Shown piece after piece: positions 51,779 through 60,743 of a stretch of 64,000 nucleotides of DNA. Within the stretch, counting starts at the first letter, position 1; the number at the start of each line of letters is the position of its first letter. A program made the position numbers and the translations under genes. The DNA comes from Chitinophagaceae bacterium (GTDB taxonomy: Bacteria; Bacteroidota; Bacteroidia; Chitinophagales; Chitinophagaceae), in contig JAEUVD010000044.1 of the NCBI GenBank assembly GCA_016787065.1, positions 118,003 through 182,002 on the forward strand, given 5' to 3'. Below the pieces are notes generated by a model. That model did not search any database. It worked only from the letters and a program-made list of their open reading frames with translations, and was not told where the DNA came from.

Positions 51779-53311
51779 ATGACCTTCTCACTTAAAACCA
51801 AAATTTGGCTTACGGTAATCACCATCGTGATTATGTTCTCCTTCTTTACCTTATATTATTTCCCATCGAAGCAAGAAGCCCTTTTCCGAAAAAACTATAA
51901 TACCGAAATACAGAACCTCGCTAACACCGTGGCATTAGGGGTAAATATTGCGGGCGATGAAGAAAATTTTGAAGGAGTGCGCACCGCCATGGAATTTGTT
52001 AAAGAAGATCCTCGATTGAAGTTTGTAAGTCTTATTCAACATGATAGTCTATCTAAACAAAAAACGGTGTTTATAACCTTTCCCACCGATTTTCCGGTGC
52101 AACCAACGATGAACACCAATAAAGACATTATCATAAAACGCGCCGTAATAAATTGTCAATCACTGAAAGGAGAAGTAATGATTGGTTTCACTACAAAAGA
52201 AATTAGAGACAATACAGCGAGTATCATTCGAACAGCCTTGTTGGTAAGTGGTTTTGTTTTAGTAATTAGTGTACTCATTGGCTTTTGGTTAGCGAAACGT
52301 ATTACAGATCCGCTGAGAAAATTACAACTTACTGCTGAAGCTATTGGCAAAGGAAATTTAGATCAACGCATCGAAAAATTAACGAAGGATGAAGTAGGGG
52401 AGTTAGGTAAAACGTTCAACCGAATGATTGAAGATTTGGTAAGTACGCGTGATGCCTTAAATGCTTCCAAAGATCATCTCCAAAAAACGAACGACGAACT
52501 GAATAAAACTCTGCATGATTTAAAAGATGCTCAAACACAATTAATACAATCGGAAAAGATGGCCTCCTTGGGTGAGCTTACAGCAGGTATCGCGCATGAA
52601 ATTCAGAACCCACTGAATTTTGTTAATAATTTTTCAGAAGTGAGTGCAGAGTTACTAGAGGAAATGAAAGAAGAATTGGAGAAGCAGAATATCGACGATG
52701 CGAAAGCCATTGCAGATGATTTGATTTTAAATCTTCAAAAAATAAATCATCATGGTAAGCGTGCTGATGGTATTGTAAAAGGTATGTTGCAACACAGCAG
52801 AAGTAATACCGGTATTCAAGAACCTGTTGATTTGAATGCCCTTGTTGATGAATATATGCGATTAACATATCATGGTTTACGCGCAAAAGACAAAACCTTT
52901 AATGCCAATTTCAAAGGTAATTTTGATGATACGATAGGTATGGTTACTTTAAATCATCAGGAAATTGGACGTGTGGTATTAAATATTCTTACCAATGCGT
53001 TCTACGCTGTTAATGAACGAAGAATTTCGATGCAAGCTAACGGAGAAAAATATGATCCGATGGTATTAATAACAACTCGAAAATTGAATAACAAGGTTGA
53101 AATTAGTATTGAAGATAATGGTGGTGGTATTCCAGCATCTATTCGTGAAAAAATTTTCCAACCCTTTTTTACAACAAAACCTACCGGCAAAGGCACAGGT
53201 TTAGGTTTATCCTTAAGTTATGATATCATAACCAAAGGACACCATGGTGAGTTGAAACTTGAAAGTGAAGAAGGCAAGGGTACGAGATTTGAAATAATAT
53301 TACCAATATAA
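51779..53311 (+). CDS. HAMP-domain sensor histidine kinase
   Basis: The 510-residue kinase has two membrane segments (about 10-28 and 152-172) around a ~120-residue periplasmic domain, then a HAMP domain ([37 protein letters not shown]), a coiled coil, HisKA ([21 protein letters not shown], His273) and an ATPase ([36 protein letters not shown]). It closes the porin/binding-protein operon, so its periplasmic domain may read the binding protein. No regulator follows directly; the receivers at 56209 and 56583 are possible partners. Confidence 0.92.
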   Translation: MTFSLKTKIWLTVITIVIMFSFFTLYYFPSKQEALFRKNYNTEIQNLANTVALGVNIAGDEENFEGVRTAMEFVKEDPRLKFVSLIQHDSLSKQKTVFITFPTDFPVQPTMNTNKDIIIKRAVINCQSLKGEVMIGFTTKEIRDNTASIIRTALLVSGFVLVISVLIGFWLAKRITDPLRKLQLTAEAIGKGNLDQRIEKLTKDEVGELGKTFNRMIEDLVSTRDALNASKDHLQKTNDELNKTLHDLKDAQTQLIQSEKMASLGELTAGIAHEIQNPLNFVNNFSEVSAELLEEMKEELEKQNIDDAKAIADDLILNLQKINHHGKRADGIVKGMLQHSRSNTGIQEPVDLNALVDEYMRLTYHGLRAKDKTFNANFKGNFDDTIGMVTLNHQEIGRVVLNILTNAFYAVNERRISMQANGEKYDPMVLITTRKLNNKVEISIEDNGGGIPASIREKIFQPFFTTKPTGKGTGLGLSLSYDIITKGHHGELKLESEEGKGTRFEIILPI

Positions 53312-53335
53312 TGGTTACACTTTTGTGTAAGAAAC

Positions 53336-53365
53336 TTGAACTAATAACCTTTCGATCTATATTTG
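53336..53365 (+). promoter_or_regulatory. Promoter before the paralogue pair and second kinase group
   Basis: TTG (53336-53338), a 19-base spacer and TATATTTG (53358-53365) match the consensus. The next ATG is at 53484, leaving a leader of about 110 bases. A small hairpin (TTACAC/GTGTAA, 53315-53330) lies just upstream, so the second half of the signalling region can be transcribed separately. Confidence 0.7.
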
Positions 53366-53483
53366 AATCGGTTAACTAGCACACATCTTATTCAAGATAA
53401 TTTTTGACAGGTTAAAGAAAAGAATAAACATTGAAAAGATAATTTAAAAAGAGAACTCAAAATTCTAACAAAATAAATAACCT

Positions 53484-53942
53484 ATGACACAAAAACAAAA
53501 ACATATCGGTATTGGTTTTCTCTCCGGTCTTGCAACTTATGGCGTTGGATTTTTAATAATATCCTGGATAATTTCCCTTTTTAAAAGTGGCCCCATTTCA
53601 TCATCAGACATGGATGAATTGCGCGATTATTGGAAACGATACAAAGTATATCAGGATGTAAAGTCAGTTTATAAAGCCCCAGATGGTACAATTAAATTAG
53701 ATCAAATACAAGGTTTTGTTTTTGAGGCGAATGATGTACGACAGATTCTTTATCAGGGTAATCGAGAAATGATTGCCGATCAAGTGGTATTCTATTTGGG
53801 AGGAAAAGATACAACCATAGGTACAACAACCTATCCGAGTTTACGATTAATTGCTTTAGGTGCAGAAAAAGGTTATTTATTAAAAAATAAATACATCTTT
53901 GATCATGCCGATCCTATACCTCCAGGTTTTGCAGGTCAATAA
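53484..53942 (+). CDS. Membrane-anchored protein of unknown family (paralogue 1)
   Basis: The 152-residue protein has one N-terminal membrane segment (GFLSGLATYGVGFLIISWIISLF) and a soluble domain with DELRDYWKRYKVYQDV, IQGFVFEANDVRQIL, QVVFYLGGKD, SLRLIALGAEKGYLLK and a closing FDHADPIPPG. The next gene encodes a clear paralogue with the same motifs in the same order. I recognise no family. Conserved Asp, His and the PIPPG end suggest a defined fold. Its place between two kinases in a signalling locus suggests a sensory or inhibitory role. Confidence 0.7.
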   Translation: MTQKQKHIGIGFLSGLATYGVGFLIISWIISLFKSGPISSSDMDELRDYWKRYKVYQDVKSVYKAPDGTIKLDQIQGFVFEANDVRQILYQGNREMIADQVVFYLGGKDTTIGTTTYPSLRLIALGAEKGYLLKNKYIFDHADPIPPGFAGQ

Positions 53943-54002
53943 GAACTTTAATTAGTTCTTGAAATAATTACGATATTTAATGGCTTTAAAAATAAATCCT
54001 AC

Positions 54003-54476
54003 ATGGCATTTCTTAAAAAACATAAACTCACCTTGATATGGTCAACCCTGATTTTTATAGGTACATTACTATTTGATCATTATGTATATCCCAACTTGGT
54101 TTATTTCAAAAGTTCTATCATTACCTATCAGGATTGCGTAGACTACAGAAATCATTGGCAAGCTAGTGGAATTCTGCCGTTTAACAGAATCGATAACAGG
54201 GGAAACGTGATACATGAAAATAAATTGCAAGGTTTTGTATTTGATGCAAATCAACTTCGATCTTTATTAAATTTTAATGTGGTTGATAAACCGGATGAGG
54301 TTGTTTTTTATTTGGGTTTTCAGCAGCATCAAGGTGCAGATATTTTACGATTAATTGCTATCGGTAGTAAAGCAAACAGATTATTGAAACCAAAAAATCC
54401 GGGAGATTATGGGATTGCCGATAGAAGTTCAATTTATGATCATGCTGATCCTATTCCTCCGGGATCTTACCATTGA
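54003..54476 (+). CDS. Membrane-anchored protein of unknown family (paralogue 2)
   Basis: The 157-residue protein shares the layout of the preceding gene: a membrane segment (LTLIWSTLIFIGTLLF), then DCVDYRNHWQASG, LQGFVFDANQLRSLL, EVVFYLGFQQ, LRLIAIGSKANRLLK and the terminal YDHADPIPPG. It is a tandem duplicate that has diverged widely in the N-terminal half. The two genes are 60 bases apart. No known domain is recognised. Retention of both copies suggests they may work as a pair or bind different ligands. Confidence 0.7.
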   Translation: MAFLKKHKLTLIWSTLIFIGTLLFDHYVYPNLVYFKSSIITYQDCVDYRNHWQASGILPFNRIDNRGNVIHENKLQGFVFDANQLRSLLNFNVVDKPDEVVFYLGFQQHQGADILRLIAIGSKANRLLKPKNPGDYGIADRSSIYDHADPIPPGSYH

Positions 54477-54548
54477 TTTTATTATGGGAACAAGAGCTAA
54501 ATTCATTATTTTTTAGGAAGACAAAATTCAATAGGTTCATCTAAATAA

Positions 54549-55226
54549 ATGGCTCATTTAATTGAATATATTTCTGGTTCCATATTTAAAGAGATTTATT
54601 ATTATTCTCTGCTTCTCTCTAGTATATTTATTTTATTTTTTATAAAGAAGGTTCAAAGACCTTCTTTAATAATTTCAGGTATTGTTATTTTTTCCATGCT
54701 GCATAACTGGATAATTTTGGGTCTTATTTTGAATGGTGTTTTGGAATCCAATAAAGCGGTGTATCATTTTACCACTTTCATTGAATTTATATTGTTTTTT
54801 CTGTTCTATAGAAACTCGATTACCTCCTATTATGGAAAATTATGGGTATTGGCAGGTGGGGTGATTTATTTTGCTTTTCAACTTATCAATTCATTTCTAA
54901 TTCAACACTTTTCTTATTATAATTCGAATGGCATTATCATTGAAGAAACAATATTAGTATTCTATGCATTATTGTTCTTTAGTGAAATAAGACAACACGT
55001 ATTTTACGACAATCTGTTTAAAGAAGGTTTTTTTTGGTTTAATACCATGGTATTGGTGTTTAATTCTTTTCAAGTGTTTATATGGGGATTTCAAGGTTTT
55101 TTGCAAACACCACTTTGGTGGTTTGATATTTCCAAAATTCTTAGCGCCATTATGTATTTGGTGTTTGCCTTTGCTGTCTATTTAGATTATCTTTCAAACC
55201 TTAGTAAATCAAACAATGCAGGTTAA
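54549..55226 (+). CDS. Integral membrane protein, probable sensor partner of the next kinase
   Basis: The 225-residue protein is almost entirely hydrophobic, with about seven membrane segments (for example LLLSSIFILFFI, GIVIFSMLHNWIILGLIL, FIEFILFFLFY) and no catalytic motif. Its end overlaps the start of the following kinase by 11 bases. That kinase has no sensor domain of its own, only one membrane segment, so this protein is a good candidate for its input module. Family unknown to me. Confidence 0.65.
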   Translation: MAHLIEYISGSIFKEIYYYSLLLSSIFILFFIKKVQRPSLIISGIVIFSMLHNWIILGLILNGVLESNKAVYHFTTFIEFILFFLFYRNSITSYYGKLWVLAGGVIYFAFQLINSFLIQHFSYYNSNGIIIEETILVFYALLFFSEIRQHVFYDNLFKEGFFWFNTMVLVFNSFQVFIWGFQGFLQTPLWWFDISKILSAIMYLVFAFAVYLDYLSNLSKSNNAG

Positions 55227-56199
55227 TTCTTCTAACGAAACTAATTATATTGTATTCATTATAGCCGCGCTGGTTGTACTCATTTTATTGGTAGGTTTCA
55301 TTTTGTATTTTGTAGTAAGTTATCGTTCTAAACAAAAGGATTATCAATTACTGGAAGATCAGAAAAAGAAAATTGACGAACAAAAACATATTCTTGAAAA
55401 AACACTCGAAGAACTTAGAGCAACGCAACAACAATTAATTCATGCTGAAAAAATGGCCTCTCTTGGTGAATTAACAGCAGGAATCGCCCATGAAATTCAA
55501 AACCCGCTCAATTTTGTTACTAATTTTTCAGAATTAAGCACCGAGTTAATTTCAGAAATGAAAACGGCTGTTGAACATCATGAATTGAATGAAGTGCTAA
55601 GTCTTGCTGATGATCTTGCTTTGAATATGGAAAAAATAAATTTTCATGGACAGCGTGCTGGTTCAATTGTAAAGGGAATGCTACAACATAGTCGAAGCGG
55701 TACACCTCAAAAAGAACTTTCGGATGTGAATCGTTTGGTAGATGAGTATGTGCGCTTAAGTTATCATGGTATGCGTGCAAAGGATAAAACGTTCAATGCC
55801 TCCTATGATTTAAACCTAGACCCCGAAATTCAACCTTTTCCTATCATACCACAAGAAATAGGGAGGGTGATACTTAACTTAGTAACCAATGCTTTTTTTT
55901 CTGTTAATGAAAAAAGAAAAAGAACTTTTGAAAATTACCAACCATTGGTGAAAATTTCAACCCAAAAAAAGGAACAAGAAGTTATAATTACTATTGAAGA
56001 TAACGGTGAAGGAATATCCGATGAGAACGCTTCAAAAATCTTTCAACCGTTTTTCACAACAAAACCAAGTGGCCAAGGAACAGGGCTTGGCTTATCTATA
56101 AGTTATGAAATTATTACGCAGGGGCACCAGGGCAAAATTGAGTTAAATAATCATTTGAATCAAGGCGGAACTTCATTTACTATATCTTTACCCTTATAA
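55216..56199 (+). CDS. Sensor histidine kinase without own sensor domain
   Basis: The 327-residue kinase has one membrane segment (YIVFIIAALVVLILLVGFILYFVV), a coiled coil, HisKA ([21 protein letters not shown], His92) and an ATPase (EIGRVILNLVTNAFFSV, DNGEGIS, GTGLGLSISYEI). Its kinase core is closely similar to that of the gene at 51779, including GMLQHSRSG and [13 protein letters not shown], so the two are paralogues. A membrane protein overlaps it upstream and a receiver follows 9 bases later. Confidence 0.92.
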   Translation: MQVNSSNETNYIVFIIAALVVLILLVGFILYFVVSYRSKQKDYQLLEDQKKKIDEQKHILEKTLEELRATQQQLIHAEKMASLGELTAGIAHEIQNPLNFVTNFSELSTELISEMKTAVEHHELNEVLSLADDLALNMEKINFHGQRAGSIVKGMLQHSRSGTPQKELSDVNRLVDEYVRLSYHGMRAKDKTFNASYDLNLDPEIQPFPIIPQEIGRVILNLVTNAFFSVNEKRKRTFENYQPLVKISTQKKEQEVIITIEDNGEGISDENASKIFQPFFTTKPSGQGTGLGLSISYEIITQGHQGKIELNNHLNQGGTSFTISLPL

Positions 56200-56208
56200 A
56201 AATCCAAT

Positions 56209-56586
56209 ATGAAAATTCTGGTAGTTGATGATGAAACAGATATCAAAACGTTATTTGAGCAACGTTTCAGAAAGGAAATTAAAGAAGGAATTATGCGTTT
56301 TGACTTTGCCTATTCGGGTGAAGAAGCCATACAATATATGCAACGAAACAACCATGAAGCGGTACTCATTCTTTCCGATATTAATATGCCCGGGATGAGT
56401 GGGTTAGAACTTCTTGAGAAAATTAAAAAAGAGCAATACGTGCCGCCACCCGTAGTGATGATTATCACCGCTTATGGCGATGAAGAAACCAAACATAAAG
56501 CAGAATCATTAGGCGCAGATGATTTCTTAACCAAACCATTGAATTTCGCTTCGTTAAAGGATAAACTAAAATCTAATTTCATATGA
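56209..56586 (+). CDS. Single-domain response regulator
   Basis: The 125-residue protein is a receiver only: LVVDDETDIK with the acidic pair Asp7/Asp8, phosphoacceptor Asp57 in LILSDINMPGMSGLELL, the switch Thr87 in ITAYGDEE and Lys109 in FLTKPLNF. Without an output domain it may relay phosphate or act by protein binding. Its stop overlaps the start of the next gene (ATGA), and it follows the kinase directly. Confidence 0.94.
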   Translation: MKILVVDDETDIKTLFEQRFRKEIKEGIMRFDFAYSGEEAIQYMQRNNHEAVLILSDINMPGMSGLELLEKIKKEQYVPPPVVMIITAYGDEETKHKAESLGADDFLTKPLNFASLKDKLKSNFI

Positions 56587-57626
56587 TACGTATTCTGGTT
56601 GTAGATGATGAAACAGATTTGGAGTTATTAATTCGACAAAAATTCCGACATAAAATTAAAGAACAAGAGTATGATTTTGTGTTTGCCGAAAATGGAAAGG
56701 TTGCATTAGATAAACTCCAACAAGAGAAAGATATTCAATTAGTATTAAGTGATATTAATATGCCTGAGATGGATGGACTCACCCTCTTAGGTAAAATCAA
56801 TACAGATTTACCGCTAGTTAAAACCATTATCATTTCAGCCTATGGTGATATGGATAATATTAGAACAGCAATGAATTTAGGCGCTTTCGATTTTATTACA
56901 AAGCCTGTTAACTTTGACGACCTCGAGGTAACCATGCAAAAAACAATAGCCCATGTTCAACAACTGCAGCAGACCCTGAAGGCTATTAATGAAAATAATA
57001 TCATGAAGATGTACGTTGATGAACATGTAATACAATTCATGAGTAATCGGGCTAGCGAAGAAAATGTATTACAAAATGAAACCATCGAAGCCAGTGTGGC
57101 ATTTATTGATATTTGCGATTTTACAGCTATTAGCGAAAAGGAACCTGCCGATGTAGTTATTCGCTTACTGAATTTATATTTCGATATGTTCTCTAAAGAA
57201 ATTATAGCGCATGAAGGAATTATCGATAAATTTATGGGCGACTGTTTGATGGCCGTATTTAAGGGCGAACAACACGCAATTCGCTGTCTTGAAGCCTGTT
57301 TAGCCATTCGCGACCGTATCGAAAGTGTAAAAAACGATCCGCAAACAGGTTTTCACGCAAAAGTGTCCATTGGTATGAATTCAGGTGAAATGATTTCAGG
57401 TAATATTGGTTCATCGTCTATTCGCCGCTTAGATTATACTGTAATTGGTGATGCCGTAAATACAGCCCAACGATTGCAAACAATTGCCTCCGGAAATCAA
57501 ATTCTAATTCCTGCACAAGTTTCTGAACGGGTTAAGAACTTGTTCCATTGCGAATCGGTCGGTATGTTGTCGTTAAAAAACAAACAAAGCAGTATAGAAG
57601 GTTATGCTGTTATTGCTAAACGTTAA
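56583..57626 (+). CDS. Response regulator with class III adenylate cyclase output
   Basis: The 347-residue protein joins a receiver (Asp57 in LVLSDINMPEMDGL; Lys107 in FITKPVNF) to a class III cyclase domain from about residue 168. Metal-binding Asp176 (FIDICDFTAIS) and Asp220 (IDKFMGDCLMAVF) are present, as are the substrate Lys216 and the transition-state Asn293/Arg297 (DYTVIGDAVNTAQRL). The second substrate position is Thr286 instead of Asp, the class IIIb pattern; some IIIb enzymes (CyaC, soluble mammalian cyclase) are stimulated by bicarbonate. Product is expected to be cAMP. It ends the kinase-receiver group. Confidence 0.9.
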   Translation: MIRILVVDDETDLELLIRQKFRHKIKEQEYDFVFAENGKVALDKLQQEKDIQLVLSDINMPEMDGLTLLGKINTDLPLVKTIIISAYGDMDNIRTAMNLGAFDFITKPVNFDDLEVTMQKTIAHVQQLQQTLKAINENNIMKMYVDEHVIQFMSNRASEENVLQNETIEASVAFIDICDFTAISEKEPADVVIRLLNLYFDMFSKEIIAHEGIIDKFMGDCLMAVFKGEQHAIRCLEACLAIRDRIESVKNDPQTGFHAKVSIGMNSGEMISGNIGSSSIRRLDYTVIGDAVNTAQRLQTIASGNQILIPAQVSERVKNLFHCESVGMLSLKNKQSSIEGYAVIAKR

Positions 57627-57685
57627 GTTAGACATTTTACATTCCTTTCATCCTTTTTTTAGCGTTAAATCAATTCGCTTCACCT

Positions 57686-57693
57686 TATTTTTG
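57686..57693 (+). promoter_or_regulatory. -7-like element directly before the rhomboid gene
   Basis: TATTTTTG lies 5 bases before the ATG at 57698 and matches TAnnTTTG. No matching -33 TTG is seen. If used, the mRNA would have almost no leader. Confidence 0.35.
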
Positions 57694-57697
57694 CCAA

Positions 57698-58549
57698 ATG
57701 AGTTACAGGCCGAATCGTTTGGAATCGATGCCCCCAGTTGTTAAGAATTTATTGATTATAAATGGCCTCCTATTTCTTGCCACTTACATGTTGGCCAATG
57801 TGGTTGATTTAAGTGAATACCTAGCCTTATACCACTGGAGCTCACCTAAATTTAGAATTTGGCAACCCATTACACATTTGTTTATGCATGGAGATAGCGT
57901 GCATAACTTAGAGTCGGGCTTCATGCATTTATTCTCCAATATGTTTGCCCTTTGGATGTTTGGTTCTATTCTGGAAAATGAAATGGGTTCGAAACGATTT
58001 CTGTTGTTTTATCTCATTTGTGGATTAGGAGCAGCAAGTATTTACATGGCCGTAAATGGATATGAATATAATTGTTTAAAACATGCTATAGTTCAATTCG
58101 ATAACAATCCAACGTATAAAGAATACGCACGCTTTCTGGCCCAAAATCATAGTATGCCTTTTGGTGGAAACGATCCCTTATACGGACTGAAACAAATATG
58201 GGAAACTAATCCAATGGACCCACTTTATAGTTCTCGTGCTATGAGTTTGCTCGATCAGTTTTATACAGCCACGATATCCAACGGTTGTGTTGGTGCTTCC
58301 GGTGCTGTTTTTGGCTTATTGTTTGCTTTTGGTTACCTGTTCCCGAATGTAGAATTGATGCTCATGTTTATTCCTATTCCAATTAAAGCAAAATACTTCG
58401 TTGCGTTTTACGCCCTATTCGAATTATATGCAGGCATCCAAAATAGTGCCGGCGATAATATTGCACACACAGCCCATTTAGGAGGTATGCTCATTGCGTT
58501 TATCATACTCAAAACATGGAATATTACTTTAAGAAGAAATAATTATTAA
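57698..58549 (+). CDS. Rhomboid intramembrane serine protease
   Basis: The 283-residue protein has six membrane segments and the rhomboid catalytic dyad: Ser201 in CVGASGAVFGLLFAFG and His260 in IAHTAHLGGMLIAF. HLFSNMFALWMFGS gives the oxyanion Asn81. A ~70-residue polar stretch (about 120-190) between segments is longer than usual. It is the first of three genes that are commonly together in Bacteroidota. Substrates are unknown. Confidence 0.92.
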   Translation: MSYRPNRLESMPPVVKNLLIINGLLFLATYMLANVVDLSEYLALYHWSSPKFRIWQPITHLFMHGDSVHNLESGFMHLFSNMFALWMFGSILENEMGSKRFLLFYLICGLGAASIYMAVNGYEYNCLKHAIVQFDNNPTYKEYARFLAQNHSMPFGGNDPLYGLKQIWETNPMDPLYSSRAMSLLDQFYTATISNGCVGASGAVFGLLFAFGYLFPNVELMLMFIPIPIKAKYFVAFYALFELYAGIQNSAGDNIAHTAHLGGMLIAFIILKTWNITLRRNNY

Positions 58550-59404
58550 ATGAAGATCTCTCAAGGAAAATCCATCTTTCAATTTTTTGCTAAAAGCGAT
58601 ATTGTAAAAATTGCTGTAGTCATCGTGCTTGTATTCACTATTACCAATTTTCTAAAAGTGAGTATTTTAATTTCAGGAAGCAAAGACATTAGTATTTATA
58701 ATGCAATGCACCAAGCGCTTAGTGTGCCGGGAAGTTTTTCAAATTGGCTCAAACAACCTTGGAGCATAATTACGTTTATGTTCTCTTCAGAAGAGTTTTT
58801 ATCGCTGCTTTTTGATCTGATCTGGCTTTGGATTTTCGGTTCTGTAATCGAAGATTTAAAAGGCCCTTATCGAATTCTACCAATTTATCTGCTTGGCGGA
58901 ATTTTCGGTGGGTTAGCTTTTATGTTAAGCGGAATGTACAGCTCAACGTCATCCTATTACTATCTTGGAGTATTACCTTCTTTGATAGCCGTTGTAACAG
59001 CAACATTAATTTATAATCCGAAATACGCCTACTGGTTTTATTCTGTTCGTATACCCATTTGGGTACTTGGCATATTTTTCTTCCTAATGAAAGTTGGAAC
59101 ACTTAGCGTGTATTCGATTTCCTCTATAGCTTTAATTTTAGGAGGCGTGTTAACAGGCGTATTATACAACTTCGGTGGTATATTTTTGTTTGATAGCCTA
59201 ACGAATTTGTTTAAGAAAATTACGTTACTTGGGAGCAATGAAAATTTTATTAAAACATCAAATAAGACAAATCAAAAAGTTTCAAGGAAAGCAATGTCAG
59301 ATAATGCTACGCTGGATGCCATACTAGATAAGATTAATCAAAAGGGTATTCAATCACTCAGTGCGGAAGAACGAAAAATTTTAGAATCATTCAGTAAGGA
59401 TTAA
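58550..59404 (+). CDS. Rhomboid-like membrane protein, probably inactive
   Basis: The 284-residue protein has the rhomboid layout (SLLFDLIWLWIFGSVIEDLKG, ILPIYLLGGIFGGLAFML), but the catalytic GxSG is replaced by LGVLPSLIAVV and the late His is missing (LILGGVLTGVLYN), so protease activity is unlikely. The C-terminal ~35 residues (TLDAILDKINQKGIQSLSAEERKILESFS) form the DUF6576-like tail typical of these proteins. It starts immediately after the stop of the active rhomboid and probably regulates or partners it. Confidence 0.82.
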   Translation: MKISQGKSIFQFFAKSDIVKIAVVIVLVFTITNFLKVSILISGSKDISIYNAMHQALSVPGSFSNWLKQPWSIITFMFSSEEFLSLLFDLIWLWIFGSVIEDLKGPYRILPIYLLGGIFGGLAFMLSGMYSSTSSYYYLGVLPSLIAVVTATLIYNPKYAYWFYSVRIPIWVLGIFFFLMKVGTLSVYSISSIALILGGVLTGVLYNFGGIFLFDSLTNLFKKITLLGSNENFIKTSNKTNQKVSRKAMSDNATLDAILDKINQKGIQSLSAEERKILESFSKD

Positions 59405-59405
59405 C

Positions 59406-60527
59406 ATGTTTCGGAAATTAGTAAAATATGGATTTCTAATTTTTAGTGTTTCTTTTGCCTTGATGCAATCGCTTTGTCGCTTGATACCATCACTCAACCC
59501 TTTTGAATTTTCTATCGTTGGTATAATGCCTTACATAGTACCAATATTAACTGCAATCAATATTTTCTTTATCTTCTTTTGGTTGTTTGCTAAGAAATAT
59601 TATTTCATCTTGATACCTGTTGTTGCTATTTTCTTAAGCTGGAATGTACTCAGTGTTTTGATAGCAGGTCATCCATTTTCATCCTCAAGTAAAAATGACC
59701 ATAAACATGCCTTTCGCATTATGAGTTATAATGTTCGATTATTAGATTTATATAATTGGAGTGGTAGGAAAGAAACTCGTTCAGAAATGCTATCTTTCTT
59801 TAAACAAGAAAATGCCGATGTATTATGCTTACAAGAATTTTATAGTGGAAACGATTCCGTAGGGAAGAATAATATTAAGGATATTCAAGCACAAGGTTAT
59901 CCCTATGTTGCAAGTTGTGTAATGAATGAAAACAAACGAGGCATTTGGGGTTCGGTAGTTTTTTCTAAATTTCCGATTGTTACTAAAAAAAATCATGACA
60001 TTGATGTGGAAGGAGGTAATTTGTTACAAGAAGTAGGTATTAAAAAGGGGAGCGATACATTTACCGTATTTAATGTTCATCTTAAATCGAATAAATTCAC
60101 GTCTTCAGAATCCGATTTGGTCGGAAAAAAGGAACTTCCTGAATGGGATGAAAAAACCAAAGCTCAAACAAAATCTATTTATGATAAGTTGGAAAACAGT
60201 ACCAAGAATAGAGGGCTAGAGGCTAAAATTGTGGGAGATAAAATTCAGAAAAATAAGTACCCCGTTATTGTTTGTGGTGATTTAAATGATATTCCGGGTT
60301 CATATGCCTACTTTAAATTGCGAACTAATTTAAAAGATTTATTTCTTGAAAAAGGCTTTGGCTTAGGTGCCACCTATAATAAGGTTATCCCGGTTTTACG
60401 AATAGACTATATATTTTTTGACCCCCGTTTTAATGTGCTTGATTATCAAAAACCTAATGAAGAATACAGCGACCATTTTCCAGTTATTGGCCAATTTGAA
60501 TTAGAGAATAACAACAAAACGCTTTAA
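59406..60527 (+). CDS. Membrane-anchored endonuclease/exonuclease/phosphatase family protein
   Basis: Two or three N-terminal membrane segments (to about residue 85) precede an EEP domain: RIMSYNVRLLDL, the metal-binding Glu in LCLQEFYSG, VFNVHLKSNKF, CGDLNDIPGSYAY and the terminal YSDHFPVIGQF with the catalytic Asp-His. The family includes nucleases and phospholipid or inositol phosphatases; membrane anchoring favours an extracytoplasmic phosphodiesterase. It lies one base after the rhomboid-like stop and completes the conserved trio. Confidence 0.88.
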   Translation: MFRKLVKYGFLIFSVSFALMQSLCRLIPSLNPFEFSIVGIMPYIVPILTAINIFFIFFWLFAKKYYFILIPVVAIFLSWNVLSVLIAGHPFSSSSKNDHKHAFRIMSYNVRLLDLYNWSGRKETRSEMLSFFKQENADVLCLQEFYSGNDSVGKNNIKDIQAQGYPYVASCVMNENKRGIWGSVVFSKFPIVTKKNHDIDVEGGNLLQEVGIKKGSDTFTVFNVHLKSNKFTSSESDLVGKKELPEWDEKTKAQTKSIYDKLENSTKNRGLEAKIVGDKIQKNKYPVIVCGDLNDIPGSYAYFKLRTNLKDLFLEKGFGLGATYNKVIPVLRIDYIFFDPRFNVLDYQKPNEEYSDHFPVIGQFELENNNKTL

Positions 60528-60743
60528 ACGCTTGCTTCCATTGCAAATTGTATTCTTTTCTATTTGCTAATTTTCTCGTTGTACTCCAAATCCACTAGGA
60601 GTTCGTTAAGAACTGAAACGTGGTATTTCGGTTAAACCAAATTCCTTTTTCAAAACTGCCATTTACTCATTCGTTTTAGCCAAATACTCATTCAAGCGTC
60701 TTTTTTAGTATTTGAGGTTTACCTTGTTAACAAATTTTAACAT

